A stretch of 58,437 nucleotides of DNA from a virus. The stretch's first letter is position 1. Every line of letters begins with the position of its first letter. Of this stretch, positions 30,357 through 40,199 are shown piece after piece. A program made the position numbers and the translations under genes. The stretch is from positions 1-58,437 of IMG/VR virus record IMGVR_UViG_3300027816_000115; one strand, given 5' to 3'. The notes beneath the pieces are model-generated. The model searched no databases, was not told the DNA's origin, and saw only the letters and a program-made list of their open reading frames with translations.

Positions 30357-30830
30357 CTATTCGTTTAAAAGTTTATATTCTTTATATTCTTCATAAGACT
30401 TGCATGTCAACATATTTTCTAATGTTTCAATGTCTGTTATATTATCTGGGTTTGGATATACATTCACAAATATAGAATTTTCAACTGCATGGATTACTCT
30501 TTTTGTTCCTTCTGGTGCATGTACATAACAAGGCGCTATATAATGATTAATCCCTTCGTCTGTTGCTACTGTAATTTCTCCTTTTAATAAAAACCAAGTG
30601 TGTGATATTTTATATAGTTTTCCGATAACAAATCCGTTTTTTTCCATGAACATCTCTCTAATGTAAATGCCTTCTGAAAATGAATGTTTTAGCGGGAACA
30701 TATCAGAATTTCCCTTTGCTATTAAAGGAGTATCCATTGCTAGCATTGTTGATTCTAATTGTTCCACTTTATTTATGAACTCAGTATTTATTAACCGATG
30801 TTCTTGATTTGATTTAATTTTATTTTCCAT
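30357..30830 (-). CDS. Cupin-like protein, 157 residues
   Basis: REMFMEKNGFVIGKLYKISHTWFLLKGEITVATDEGINHYIAPCYVHAPEGTKRV forms a typical single-domain cupin pattern (beta barrel with G-x-L-K-G-E and PEGTxR). Cupin-like proteins are found next to tail genes in many phages of marine bacteria, of unknown role. It overlaps neither neighbour and lies 3 bases from the ejection-like gene. Confidence 0.55.
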   Translation of the reverse strand: MENKIKSNQEHRLINTEFINKVEQLESTMLAMDTPLIAKGNSDMFPLKHSFSEGIYIREMFMEKNGFVIGKLYKISHTWFLLKGEITVATDEGINHYIAPCYVHAPEGTKRVIHAVENSIFVNVYPNPDNITDIETLENMLTCKSYEEYKEYKLLNE

Positions 30831-30836
30831 TTATAT

Positions 30837-32300
30837 TTAATAACTTGACAATGAAAATACAGAACCCACACTAAAAAGTTCTTTTATCCCACCCGGATTT
30901 GTAACGTTATCAGTTGACAATGTAACTGTAGCATATCTGCCTTTTATCCCTGTCATTTGAGAACCATAGATTACTTCTCCGTCAGTAGGTACACTATTAT
31001 TGTTTAAGTTTGCGTAGTATTTATTTTCCTTTCTATCAAAACCATAACGATAAATTGGCTGAGTCAATGGTGAAGGATATGCATTGCCTAATCCGTCATA
31101 AGCTCCTTTTATGTAACTTGGTACTTGAGCAACAGTATCTGATGTTGAAATCCAAGATCCAGGAGTTGATCCTGCATCAAACTTTTGGGCATCGGATATA
31201 AAACTATCAACTTGCCAACCATTGTCTCCTTCGTAATTTACAGTTTTAAAGTTTTTACTTACGGAAGGATTTTCATTAATTACTAAAGTTATAGACGATG
31301 CGTTTGTTACCCCGTAAAAAGATCCTACTGGAGAGCTATTACTATAATGTGACCAAAGCTTACCGTCTTTTAATGAATATACTTTACTTCTTACACTAAA
31401 CAATTGTGTTGGTTTAAAAGTAAAAAATCCAGTAAAACCCGTTACTAATTCATCAAAATTAGTAGTAGCATAATATTCATTTGGATTAGCAGGACTTGTT
31501 TGTAAAGATAAAACATATTGTTTATTATACATGTCCCATCCTCCTATTATATTGCCAGTTCCATATTCAGGAATTGGTGAATTTATATTATTGAATGCAT
31601 CTCTAAAAAAGTCGGTCATTCCATATTCTGATATTTCTGTTATACCGTCTTGAGACAATCTAAGTACAGCGTTTCTAAATCTATCAGTAAAATATTTTCT
31701 ATATCCATATACAGCAAAACTTGTTGGGTCTTTACTAATACCATAATTACCCGCGTAAGCTTGAATATCACCAATTACAGCAAAAGCAGATGTTACTGTT
31801 CCGCCTCCTTCAGCTGAATAAATAGCATCTTTATCAACTAAAGCTCTACTTACTTTATCTTCTTGGAATATAATTAAGTTAGTATCTTCCGCATATAACT
31901 TTTGTATAGATCCATTTGCAGGGTTTAAACTTTTTGTTATTTCTTCACCTACTGAAAACTGATTGGTATTATTTGTGCCTGTCCTAGAATTATAAATTCC
32001 AGAATATATCAAAGAACTAGAACGTATAGACGCCCCATTATCTTCATCCACTATATATGCTTTTGGTCCAAAATCAACAGTTGTATTATTAAATCCTCCT
32101 TGTATTCTAGATTCTTCAATAACCCATTCACCATAATTATCACCTAAAGCATTTAATAAGTTAGGAGAAGGGTATCCTCCAATTTGCTCAGGGATACCAA
32201 AAGATCCTCCATATATAGGATTATAATCCGATGTTTCATCACTTAATACTTTTTTTAACAAAAATGTATTAAAATATTTAATTTCTATTGCAGCTGCCAT
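30837..32300 (-). CDS. Tail structural protein, 487 residues
   Basis: It starts MAAAIEIKYFNTFLLKKVL and is rich in Tyr, Asn, Gly and Ser with repeated beta segments (FSVGEEITKSLNPANG, LYAEDTNLIIFQEDKV). There are no enzyme motifs. The gene follows the 1135-residue tail protein and precedes the cupin gene. By position and composition it is a tail tube, hub or nozzle protein of a short-tailed virion. Confidence 0.55.
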   Translation of the reverse strand: MAAAIEIKYFNTFLLKKVLSDETSDYNPIYGGSFGIPEQIGGYPSPNLLNALGDNYGEWVIEESRIQGGFNNTTVDFGPKAYIVDEDNGASIRSSSLIYSGIYNSRTGTNNTNQFSVGEEITKSLNPANGSIQKLYAEDTNLIIFQEDKVSRALVDKDAIYSAEGGGTVTSAFAVIGDIQAYAGNYGISKDPTSFAVYGYRKYFTDRFRNAVLRLSQDGITEISEYGMTDFFRDAFNNINSPIPEYGTGNIIGGWDMYNKQYVLSLQTSPANPNEYYATTNFDELVTGFTGFFTFKPTQLFSVRSKVYSLKDGKLWSHYSNSSPVGSFYGVTNASSITLVINENPSVSKNFKTVNYEGDNGWQVDSFISDAQKFDAGSTPGSWISTSDTVAQVPSYIKGAYDGLGNAYPSPLTQPIYRYGFDRKENKYYANLNNNSVPTDGEVIYGSQMTGIKGRYATVTLSTDNVTNPGGIKELFSVGSVFSLSSY

Positions 32301-32332
32301 ATAATTATTATCACTTATTTATTGTATTAATT

Positions 32333-32364
32333 ACGGTAGAACAATATAAAAATCATTCTACCGT
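32333..32364 (-). other. Intercistronic hairpin after the large tail gene
   Basis: ACGGTAGAA (32333-32341) pairs with TTCTACCGT (32356-32364), nine perfect base pairs with a 14-base loop, between the stop of the 1135-residue gene and the next start. No T-run follows on the - strand, so it is more likely an RNA processing or stability hairpin than a strong terminator. Confidence 0.5.
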
Positions 32365-32369
32365 TATTA

Positions 32370-35300
32370 TTATATAGGTTCTATAAACATTCCCCCTACT
32401 CCGCCTTCTGTAAAGAAATAATTTACTTCTATACTAAAAGTGTAAGTACCTTCTGTTAGTTCAAAATCATCATCTGAAAACCCGCTTTCGCCACTACCAT
32501 TAGCAGACTTAATCAATGTCCCCTCCCCAGTAATAGTAACATCGGATACAACAATGGCATCAACAGTAGACGGAAATGATCCAGCTCTAATTCTAGCGGT
32601 AATACCCTCCTCAACAATTATTGTACCAGAAGAAAAGAAATATCCTGCTGGTTCACTGCCTGTTGATATTATTCCAGGTCCACCAGAGGTTACTTGCCAT
32701 GTTATACCTGTTTCAGATGTATATCGAACAACAAAAGTAAAGTCGTCATAAAGCCCGCCTGCATCAGTTAATCTTATTGTTAGACTATATGATCCAGGAT
32801 ATATATCACCAGAAGGTTGTGTTAACTCTCCTGTAGTTGGGTTTATAGAAAATTCGTCACTTCCACCAACTATTGACCAAGTAAGATCATCTTGATCCTT
32901 GCCTCCGAGTGAATTAGATCCATTGTTACCTTCAAATTGAAAAACAAAAGTTTCGTTTAAATCTTTGAACAATGGATTGCTAGGGAAAGTTGTTATAGTA
33001 GGAGTCACGTTACTTAATGCTCCTAACTTTTCAAATTCTGTTGTTGTAGGTGGTGAAAATGTATCTACAGTAATATAGAATGTATATGAATCTAAAGTGT
33101 TCGCATTGAATCCATAATAAAAATAATCAGTAGTCTCTATATTAAATAGTCCGGGTCCTGCTCCTGCTGTTAAATTAAATAAAGCTGTTTTATCGTCGTT
33201 ATTTTCATTTTGCACTGTAAAACTTATATCACCAATAGGAATAATTAATGGAGCACCTATTAAATCTGAAAAATAAAAATCTTCTACTGCTTTATAACCT
33301 ATTTCTGCCGATTCCGGTAAATTAAACAACCAATCTTGTATTGCTGCCGGAGCATCAGACCCCTCTAAAATTGCTTCATTTAATTCGCTTATTATTCCAG
33401 CTGTTGATGTTTCCCAATATAAATCTAATCTTGAGTCAAATGGATCAGTTTCACAAACGGCTAATCTTATAGTTTTAAGAGGTTCAGCCGTGCCTGCTTC
33501 TAATGTTGTAATACCTAATTTTGTAGCAGTAGATAATCTAGCTATCAAAGGATTAGATATATTTTGATAAAATTGATCATATTCAGGAGGAGGCGGTGGT
33601 GTAATAGGATTTGCTCCAGGGAACAATGAATTTAATGTTGCTATTGTATTAACAAAAGAGAAAGTATTGCTTGGATAAAACTGTTCATTATAAAAATCAG
33701 GTAATAAAGTATCATATATATTATTAACCCTAGAGTATAACTTTACACTACTTCTATATTGTTCTTGTGTACCGCTAACATCATTTAAGTCTCTAGGTAC
33801 TTTATTTATATTGTCGCCGATTAAAACAAAATGTGATGTTTTATCAAGTTCTTTTGTTGGATCTTCAGGATATGAAGCCATCATTCCAGGTAAATAAACA
33901 TTATAATAATCTTGTTCTGTTTGTTTTACAACAACCTTATAAGAATACCATCCAAGAGGATTATAATCTTCAGATTCAGAATCTCCATTATATACGCCAG
34001 GCCAATCAGTTATGCCATTGGCACCTATCTGTTCATTAAACAACATTTTAAATGATAATCCAGGCCATTGATTAACTATGCCATCTGCGGGTATTCCGCT
34101 ATCAGTGGACGTTTCTGCCTTATATGGCACATATAGAGATGCTGCTTTAAAATTAGGATTAAATGAAGAAATAGCGTTAGATAGTATAACACCTGATTGT
34201 CTTCCAAATTTGTCACTTAAAACAATTCCTATCTCATAATTCCTATTTTGTTTTACAGAATGATTTGGATATTCAATTATACTAGTTGTATTTGCATCAA
34301 TATCAAACCCTGCTTTTTCATTACAAACTACATTGTAATTTAAAAATTTTGGATACCCTTGTTTGTCTTGATAATTACTATAAACAACTCTATTACTTAT
34401 AATTTCTTGACCTAAAGCTTTTACTGGAGTTTTATCATATACTCTAATTAAATCTCTCTCAGGTAAAGTTTTAAATGGTTTCTTAGACTGATAGTTATAT
34501 ATATATACATCTGAAGTACCTGCTTGAGCTGCTATTTCGGAAACCGGTATAACATCTACAACTTGTACGGCTAACCCGTCAGACTCCTTATATAATATAT
34601 CTATTTCAGATATTTTACAAGTCGATTGTAATTCATTTGCTGGACAAGGTAATTTTATTTGTAAAAATATATTATTTACCTTATTAATCATAAAAGAAAC
34701 TATCGTACTTCTATATGCAGCTGTTTCATCGTCTACAGGAGCTTCTGGTAAACTATCTGGATTATCATATAAAAAATACCCATCTTGCTTTGGTATATAT
34801 GCTATTTGTGTAAATGGAGCAAATATAGAATATTCATTATCATCAAATCTATATCTATAACTAAATCTAATAAATTTGTCTTCTAAATATGAAGGATCCC
34901 CAATAAAGTCTGGATTATAATATGGATTAGCATTAAACTTTATCTCTTGATTGTTTGCCAATGTTATATTTTCAGAAACAACCACCGTAAAAGATATTGG
35001 ATTATACGTTACTACTCTTACTCCTAAGGGTATACCTGCTCCGGATACTATTTGTCCTGGCTCAGGATAAGGTATTGTAATTGGATCATCTATTATAAAA
35101 GTATCTGTTGCTGTAATTGCACCATCTACTGTTGCGGTTAAACCATAAGGAGGAAGAAACTCACTGGTAACATCATACATTGTGGTCTCATATTCATCTT
35201 CAACCAACGCACTTTCCGTATACAAATCTATTGCATATACAGGACTTAATTTAGCAACTGATATTTGATCTTCTGTTACATAATATGTACTTGAATTTAA

Positions 35301-35777
35301 AGCTCTATTTACGTTTATTTTCCTTGGTTGATTTCTATTATCGGTCCAGAATAATAAATCTTCTAAAAGATTAACTCCTATTACCGGAGCATTTTTTGAG
35401 AAATTTAAGAAAGCGCCTTCAACTAATTTAATTGAAGTATTCTGTAATATGTTATATACATATATATAATTTTTTGCACTAACTGAATATTGCGGTGTAG
35501 CGTTAGTATCTGTATAATTAGTTAAAAATAAAAATACTCTATTATTTGCAGTATCAACAAAATAACCAATGCAATCAAGTCCTTCACTTTCTGTTAAATT
35601 ATTAAAATCAATAACTAATTGATTACCTAGTATTGTTTGTAAAGTTCCAACATCAGAGTTTTCAGACTTGCTTATTTGTAAATTTATGGCATTACGATAT
35701 TCATTTTCAGGAATAAGCCTGTCATCAATATCTTTGTTCATTCTGCCACCTGTAAAATTATTTTTAGTTTCTGCCAT
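32370..35777 (-). CDS. Large tail hub/stabilisation-type protein, 1135 residues
   Basis: The N-terminus FTGGRMNKDIDDRLIPENEYRNAINLQISKSENSDVGT is the signature of the large tail or stabilisation protein found in crAss-like and other Bacteroidota podophages. About 450 residues of beta-rich tail-hub sequence follow. Residues about 920-1015 (ETFVFQFEG, GELTQPSGDIYPGSYSLTIRLTD) look like an Ig/cadherin-like module. The C-terminal 100 residues are Gly/Thr-rich. It lies next to the adaptor genes, consistent with a tail hub that may also carry a receptor-binding part. Confidence 0.65.
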   Translation of the reverse strand: MAETKNNFTGGRMNKDIDDRLIPENEYRNAINLQISKSENSDVGTLQTILGNQLVIDFNNLTESEGLDCIGYFVDTANNRVFLFLTNYTDTNATPQYSVSAKNYIYVYNILQNTSIKLVEGAFLNFSKNAPVIGVNLLEDLLFWTDNRNQPRKINVNRALNSSTYYVTEDQISVAKLSPVYAIDLYTESALVEDEYETTMYDVTSEFLPPYGLTATVDGAITATDTFIIDDPITIPYPEPGQIVSGAGIPLGVRVVTYNPISFTVVVSENITLANNQEIKFNANPYYNPDFIGDPSYLEDKFIRFSYRYRFDDNEYSIFAPFTQIAYIPKQDGYFLYDNPDSLPEAPVDDETAAYRSTIVSFMINKVNNIFLQIKLPCPANELQSTCKISEIDILYKESDGLAVQVVDVIPVSEIAAQAGTSDVYIYNYQSKKPFKTLPERDLIRVYDKTPVKALGQEIISNRVVYSNYQDKQGYPKFLNYNVVCNEKAGFDIDANTTSIIEYPNHSVKQNRNYEIGIVLSDKFGRQSGVILSNAISSFNPNFKAASLYVPYKAETSTDSGIPADGIVNQWPGLSFKMLFNEQIGANGITDWPGVYNGDSESEDYNPLGWYSYKVVVKQTEQDYYNVYLPGMMASYPEDPTKELDKTSHFVLIGDNINKVPRDLNDVSGTQEQYRSSVKLYSRVNNIYDTLLPDFYNEQFYPSNTFSFVNTIATLNSLFPGANPITPPPPPEYDQFYQNISNPLIARLSTATKLGITTLEAGTAEPLKTIRLAVCETDPFDSRLDLYWETSTAGIISELNEAILEGSDAPAAIQDWLFNLPESAEIGYKAVEDFYFSDLIGAPLIIPIGDISFTVQNENNDDKTALFNLTAGAGPGLFNIETTDYFYYGFNANTLDSYTFYITVDTFSPPTTTEFEKLGALSNVTPTITTFPSNPLFKDLNETFVFQFEGNNGSNSLGGKDQDDLTWSIVGGSDEFSINPTTGELTQPSGDIYPGSYSLTIRLTDAGGLYDDFTFVVRYTSETGITWQVTSGGPGIISTGSEPAGYFFSSGTIIVEEGITARIRAGSFPSTVDAIVVSDVTITGEGTLIKSANGSGESGFSDDDFELTEGTYTFSIEVNYFFTEGGVGGMFIEPI

Positions 35778-35783
35778 TATATT

Positions 35784-37019
35784 TTAGTGTTTAATCCATT
35801 TAGATTTGCCTCGCATTACCTGTACAATCTCATGTAGCTTAATATTAGATAAGCGTATTTTAGCATTTCTTAATTTAGCAAATTTTTCTTTATTAAATCT
35901 TTGCACAAGGTATTCAGGTGAATCTCTTCTTGTAGCAATTACAGCATGTAAAATATAAGCATACATTGCGTCTTCCGCCATTTTAGGCATTCTTGAATCC
36001 AAATCATACGCTAGTCCATCTGAAATATAATCTAGGGTAATTATCATGTTTATTAAATTGCTAGAAAAAGAAATTTTACCTTCTCTATCATTTATTGTAA
36101 ACCAACCATTACCTTGTGAATATTGAGGATCCAATCCGTATCTTCTACCTACAGGTCCCCAATTATCACTGTCATAATTGTCATAATTTACACCTGAATT
36201 AATTCCGTCCCAACTGGCCAAATACATACCATCAATTAAGTTAGTATTAGCTCTTCTCCATCTGTCTTCTATTATAGGACTTGTCTCTATGTTGTCATTA
36301 AATGCGTCTTGTATTTCAACTCCAAAATCGTCCTGTAAAGGAGCTTCTGATGGATTTGAGGTTAAGTTATTAGCTGGATAAATTGGATGCTTTACGCCAA
36401 GCCTATCGACCCAATACATACCCACATAATTAACATAATCCTGTGGTAATACAACACTTAATGAATGGGGGATAGTTAACTCTTGAGATTTAATACTTTT
36501 AAGAGTATCATAGCTAAATTCTTGCATTGCACGTTTGGCATGAAATATAACATCAGTTCTTTTAACATCTGATATTATTTTACCAGGACCAACGTATGCT
36601 ACCATAAAATTATTTACTACATCAACTAATTTTATATATTGGTAACCTCCATAGTTTTGCTCAACAATATTGCCATAAGCATTATTGTCTCCATAATTAC
36701 CACCATCTAATTTTTTTAATTGTACAACTATATATTCACCATTATTGGGTATATACGATGTAAATACTATATTATTATCACTTACCGTATAATTTCCAAT
36801 AAACTCCGTAAAAGTACCTGGTAATCCTGTTGGACTTGTATATAGTTTAAAATTATTTAAAGGGTAATTAAAATCATTTGGATCGCTTGAATAAAAAACT
36901 AAATCAGTATTAAAAGTAGTTTTAAAACCTTGTTCGATTCCATCTCCTACAAAACTTTGTACACCTTCGTAGTATTGTCTATTTGTCTCGGTAATTAAAC
37001 CGCCATTAGGCATTGGCAT
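35784..37019 (-). CDS. Head-tail adaptor/tail protein, 411 residues
   Basis: DVKRTDVIFHAKRAMQEFSYDTLKSIKSQE and YVGMYWVDRLGVKHPIYP are conserved segments of an adaptor-type protein in phages of Bacteroidota (T7 gp11-like position). Charged helix followed by beta-rich region. It lies between the small adaptor gene and the large tail gene. The N-terminal 150 residues (with QGFKTTFNTDLVFYSSDP) look like an added beta domain. Confidence 0.6.
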   Translation of the reverse strand: MPMPNGGLITETNRQYYEGVQSFVGDGIEQGFKTTFNTDLVFYSSDPNDFNYPLNNFKLYTSPTGLPGTFTEFIGNYTVSDNNIVFTSYIPNNGEYIVVQLKKLDGGNYGDNNAYGNIVEQNYGGYQYIKLVDVVNNFMVAYVGPGKIISDVKRTDVIFHAKRAMQEFSYDTLKSIKSQELTIPHSLSVVLPQDYVNYVGMYWVDRLGVKHPIYPANNLTSNPSEAPLQDDFGVEIQDAFNDNIETSPIIEDRWRRANTNLIDGMYLASWDGINSGVNYDNYDSDNWGPVGRRYGLDPQYSQGNGWFTINDREGKISFSSNLINMIITLDYISDGLAYDLDSRMPKMAEDAMYAYILHAVIATRRDSPEYLVQRFNKEKFAKLRNAKIRLSNIKLHEIVQVMRGKSKWIKH

Positions 37020-37024
37020 ATTAT

Positions 37025-37771
37025 TTATGATTTAGAGTTAATTTCTTCTTGTTGAGATTTTTGTGCTGCAACTTGTACAACTTCAGGGTCACGTATTATA
37101 ACTCCAGCATATAATAATATTTTTGTTATAACATTAGTTTGTTCAGAGGCATCTAATTCAAATTGAACAGATGTCGATGGAGAATAAATATAAGGACCAC
37201 TTATCCATGGCACACCACCTATCCCAGTGTAGTTCCAGACAACATTATTTGGCTTTCTAATATATGAAACGCTTATATCGCTTTTAATATCTTTAGGCCA
37301 TACATATATTTTGGGATTTAAAGTGCTACCACCCCCAGTTCCTACAGTAGAATTTTCATATACATATACCGGAAATTGTTTTGTAGGTTTTGAAATTGGC
37401 GATAAATTAAGATATAATAGATAGTCTTTTTGAACACGTTCAACTTCTATTTCATCTTTATATATTACTGTACCAATCTTATGTAGATCTGCTGGCACAA
37501 TAAAATATTCTTGGCTTAATGGAAGAGTACAATTGCCAAATGTTTTGAATATAGATATTTGGTTATCTATATTTTTTTGTCTATCGGCATATTCCGTATT
37601 AGATTGTGGAACTCTTAGTTGTTGGTTTAAATCATCAAAATAAGATTCAAATATTTCTAATTGAACCTGTGTTGCTACTTTGTTAAACTCATCAGGAGTC
37701 ATGTACCCTCTTTGTTCTTTATTAAGAATAGAAAGTACCGTTTTGTAAACTGTATCTACGTTTATTGCCAT
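37025..37771 (-). CDS. Head-tail connector/ring protein, 248 residues
   Basis: MAINVDTVYKTVLSILN and NKEQRGYMTPDEFNKVATQVQLEIFESYFD resemble the helical start of the small connector proteins preceding tail genes in these phages. Beta-rich centre (YVWPKDIKSDISVSYIRKP). By position between the capsid-associated gene and the adaptor gene, it is a neck ring protein. Confidence 0.6.
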   Translation of the reverse strand: MAINVDTVYKTVLSILNKEQRGYMTPDEFNKVATQVQLEIFESYFDDLNQQLRVPQSNTEYADRQKNIDNQISIFKTFGNCTLPLSQEYFIVPADLHKIGTVIYKDEIEVERVQKDYLLYLNLSPISKPTKQFPVYVYENSTVGTGGGSTLNPKIYVWPKDIKSDISVSYIRKPNNVVWNYTGIGGVPWISGPYIYSPSTSVQFELDASEQTNVITKILLYAGVIIRDPEVVQVAAQKSQQEEINSKS

Positions 37772-37797
37772 TTTTCTGTTTTTATTATAATATTTAG

Positions 37798-37829
37798 GCA
37801 GCTACCGCGTTTATTTACGCAATAGCCGC
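37798..37829 (-). other. Intercistronic hairpin
   Basis: GCAGCTACCGCG (37798-37809) and CGCAATAGCCGC (37818-37829) form a 12-base stem with one mismatch and G-U/G-T wobbles, between two structural genes. There is no T-run on the - strand. RNA processing or stability element is the likely role. Confidence 0.45.
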
Positions 37830-37849
37830 CCATATATTAGTATTACGTA

Positions 37850-38635
37850 TTATTGAAGTTTTTTCTCAATAGATTGGAAGATTTCAATACCTTCATCTGT
37901 TTTGAAAAATGCAGCCATAGCCGAATACGGGTTTTCATCAAAAGGTACAGTCATTAATTTTTTACCATTAGCTGCCCATTTGAAATCACGTTGGTCTGGT
38001 GATAGCTTTATAATGTTAGCTTCGCATGCTTTGATAGCAAAATTACGTAGCTGAATATTTTCATCATTAACCAAATCTAAAAATAGACCCGGGTTCCTTT
38101 TAGCAAAAATTAATAAATCTCTTTTAATTTCTTTAGAAGTCATCTTAGATACTTTTGAACCTAATTCAACACGCAAAATTGCTTCTGCTTGATCGATGTC
38201 CATTGATGATGCCGCCGTCATAGCTTCTAATTCTTTTTCTAAATCATCTAATTCATTAACAGCAATTTTAATTGCATCAAATTCTTTATATTTTTTATTA
38301 AGTAAAGGATGATAAAGAGATAATAATTTTTGTAAGTTTTGTTTTTCTTTTGGTACTGTTAGCACTCCTTCTTTAAACACAATATGACCTAGAGTAGCTT
38401 CTCCTTTTTGTTCATCCACAAATGGTGAATTTTGATTTGTAGCATACCTTAGTTCTCTTTGTTCTTGTGCAGCCACATCAAACCATAATAAAGGAAATCT
38501 TCTTGAGTGTCTTGATGATATTGTATAAGTTAATGGACTATATGGTCCTAATAATAGATATGTTCTATCTTTAATCTCCCAAGTATCCTTGGTAGTTTGT
38601 TTCTCTTTTTGTGAGTTTGTATTTTCTTTTGACAT
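37850..38635 (-). CDS. Capsid-associated protein of unknown role, 261 residues
   Basis: It starts MSKENTNSQKEKQTTKD (disordered, charged), then TYLLLGPYSPLTYTISSRHSRRFPLLWFD, a helical Glu/Leu-rich middle, and NGKKLMTVPFDENPYSAMAAFFKTDEG near the end. The same layout occurs beside MCP genes in other phages of marine bacteria, where it may be a head decoration or cargo protein. The name is by position. Confidence 0.5.
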   Translation of the reverse strand: MSKENTNSQKEKQTTKDTWEIKDRTYLLLGPYSPLTYTISSRHSRRFPLLWFDVAAQEQRELRYATNQNSPFVDEQKGEATLGHIVFKEGVLTVPKEKQNLQKLLSLYHPLLNKKYKEFDAIKIAVNELDDLEKELEAMTAASSMDIDQAEAILRVELGSKVSKMTSKEIKRDLLIFAKRNPGLFLDLVNDENIQLRNFAIKACEANIIKLSPDQRDFKWAANGKKLMTVPFDENPYSAMAAFFKTDEGIEIFQSIEKKLQ

Positions 38636-38672
38636 GATATAATATAATTAATTAATCTTTTGTTTAAAGAGT

Positions 38673-38703
38673 AAAAATCACCCCCGCAAATTCAACGGGG
38701 GCA
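38673..38703 (-). terminator. Terminator after the major capsid gene
   Basis: CCCCCG (38681-38686) pairs with CGGGGG (38696-38701), loop CAAATTCAA. Read on the - strand, the stem is followed after three bases by TTTTT (complement of 38673-38677). It lies just downstream of the MCP stop codon. It should partly terminate, so that MCP mRNA exceeds that of downstream genes. Confidence 0.75.
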
Positions 38704-38726
38704 AAATTTACACTATTATTTTAGCA

Positions 38727-40187
38727 CTATGCTAATACAGCGCTAGAAGTGAATAACACAAAGTTATTAGCACCTTGAACACATAAACATCTTTCAGACA
38801 AGAAGTTTACCTCCATTGCATCTAAGTCAGAAGTATATGCTCCACCAACAGAACCTAATACCCAAGATTTCATTCTTCTATCGTCAGCTTGAGAAGCTCT
38901 ATAACGAACATGTAAGAATGGTCTACGGATATTTGTTCCTAAAATTTGGTCATAAACAGTTGAAGTTCCTGCAGGTACAAGTACACCATCAATAGCAGAC
39001 TCAGCAACAGCTCCACGAGTTGAAGCATCATTTAAGTATTTCCAATCTGTTTTATAGAAATCGTAAGAACCTCTACGGAAACCAGAGAAACCTAAGTTTA
39101 ATGCCATTTCAGAAGAGTTTTCAAATAAACCATAAGCAACCCCTCCATTAACTCCAGAAGATAAGTTAGCAAGCATATCATCAAAGTCTAATGAAGTCTG
39201 ACGGTTTAAGAATAACATGTTCTCTTCAATAGCTCCTTGAGTATCTAAGTTTCTTAAGATTGAATCAAATTCTGATAAACCACCACCAGCAGTAAAGTTG
39301 TTTAATACATTACCTCTTTCTTGGATAGCAGCGAATAAACCTTGAGTACCTTTTTTACCAGCAGCTAAAGCAGCAGATCCAGCAGCAGCTAATTCTCCTT
39401 CTACTACAGCCATTTCTAAGTAATCTTCAAAACGTAATCTTGTTTCAGACTCTGCTTTTAAATACCACATAAATCCACCAGCTCCATCTTCAGTAGCAAT
39501 TTCTACCCATCCGATTTGAGCTGTGTCAGATCCATTAACAACATATTTGTTACGGATAATGATAGGAGAGTTAGAGAATTGAGTAAAGCTTGGCTCAATA
39601 CTTACATAGTCATCATTTACTAAAGTAGATCCTTTTTTATACTCAGAACCATAAACAAAGATTTTTAAGTCTTCTTGTCCGTCTGTAAATCCAGCAGCAG
39701 CTAATGTAGCAGCAGTATAAGGAGCAACAGTTAAGTCACCAGTGATAGGATCACTTGCAGTAACAATAGCTTTAACCTCTAATCCTGTAGCAGGATCTAA
39801 AATAACAATAGTTTGGTTAATAGAGATAACGTTTTGTACGAAATCATTAGGATTAGCTGGAGTTAAGTCAACTGGGATAACTAATGTATTTCCAGCAGCA
39901 CTATCTACTTCAACTCCTGTGTAAGCAATGTGTAATCTGTTTTGTTCTGACCAAATAACTTGATCTGATGCCATTGGCATTTCAGCACCAACCATACGTA
40001 AGAATCCGGAAAGAGTTCTATTCCCATAACGCTCTACTTCTTGTTCGTAGATTTCTGGTAAATATTGTTGTGCAAAAGATACGAAATCCGCATTATTAGG
40101 ATCCGTAAAGTTTAAATAGTTAGTTTCTAAAGCTTGTTGTTTTTGAGACGGTTTAATGGTCCCAAACGAAGGCGTTACATCTGCCAT
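38727..40187 (-). CDS. Major capsid protein, 486 residues
   Basis: FAQQYLPEIYEQEVERYGNRTLSGFLRMVGAEMPM near residues 43-77 is typical of MCPs of crAss-like and related Bacteroidota phages; the rest is Ala/Gly-rich with beta-strand pattern as expected for the HK97 fold (AAGSAALAAGKKG, LSGVNGGVAYGLF). Position after portal and scaffold genes and before neck genes, plus a strong terminator downstream, supports it. About 486 residues is a normal size. Cleavage site not identified. Confidence 0.8.
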   Translation of the reverse strand: MADVTPSFGTIKPSQKQQALETNYLNFTDPNNADFVSFAQQYLPEIYEQEVERYGNRTLSGFLRMVGAEMPMASDQVIWSEQNRLHIAYTGVEVDSAAGNTLVIPVDLTPANPNDFVQNVISINQTIVILDPATGLEVKAIVTASDPITGDLTVAPYTAATLAAAGFTDGQEDLKIFVYGSEYKKGSTLVNDDYVSIEPSFTQFSNSPIIIRNKYVVNGSDTAQIGWVEIATEDGAGGFMWYLKAESETRLRFEDYLEMAVVEGELAAAGSAALAAGKKGTQGLFAAIQERGNVLNNFTAGGGLSEFDSILRNLDTQGAIEENMLFLNRQTSLDFDDMLANLSSGVNGGVAYGLFENSSEMALNLGFSGFRRGSYDFYKTDWKYLNDASTRGAVAESAIDGVLVPAGTSTVYDQILGTNIRRPFLHVRYRASQADDRRMKSWVLGSVGGAYTSDLDAMEVNFLSERCLCVQGANNFVLFTSSAVLA

Positions 40188-40199
40188 AATCTTTTAATT

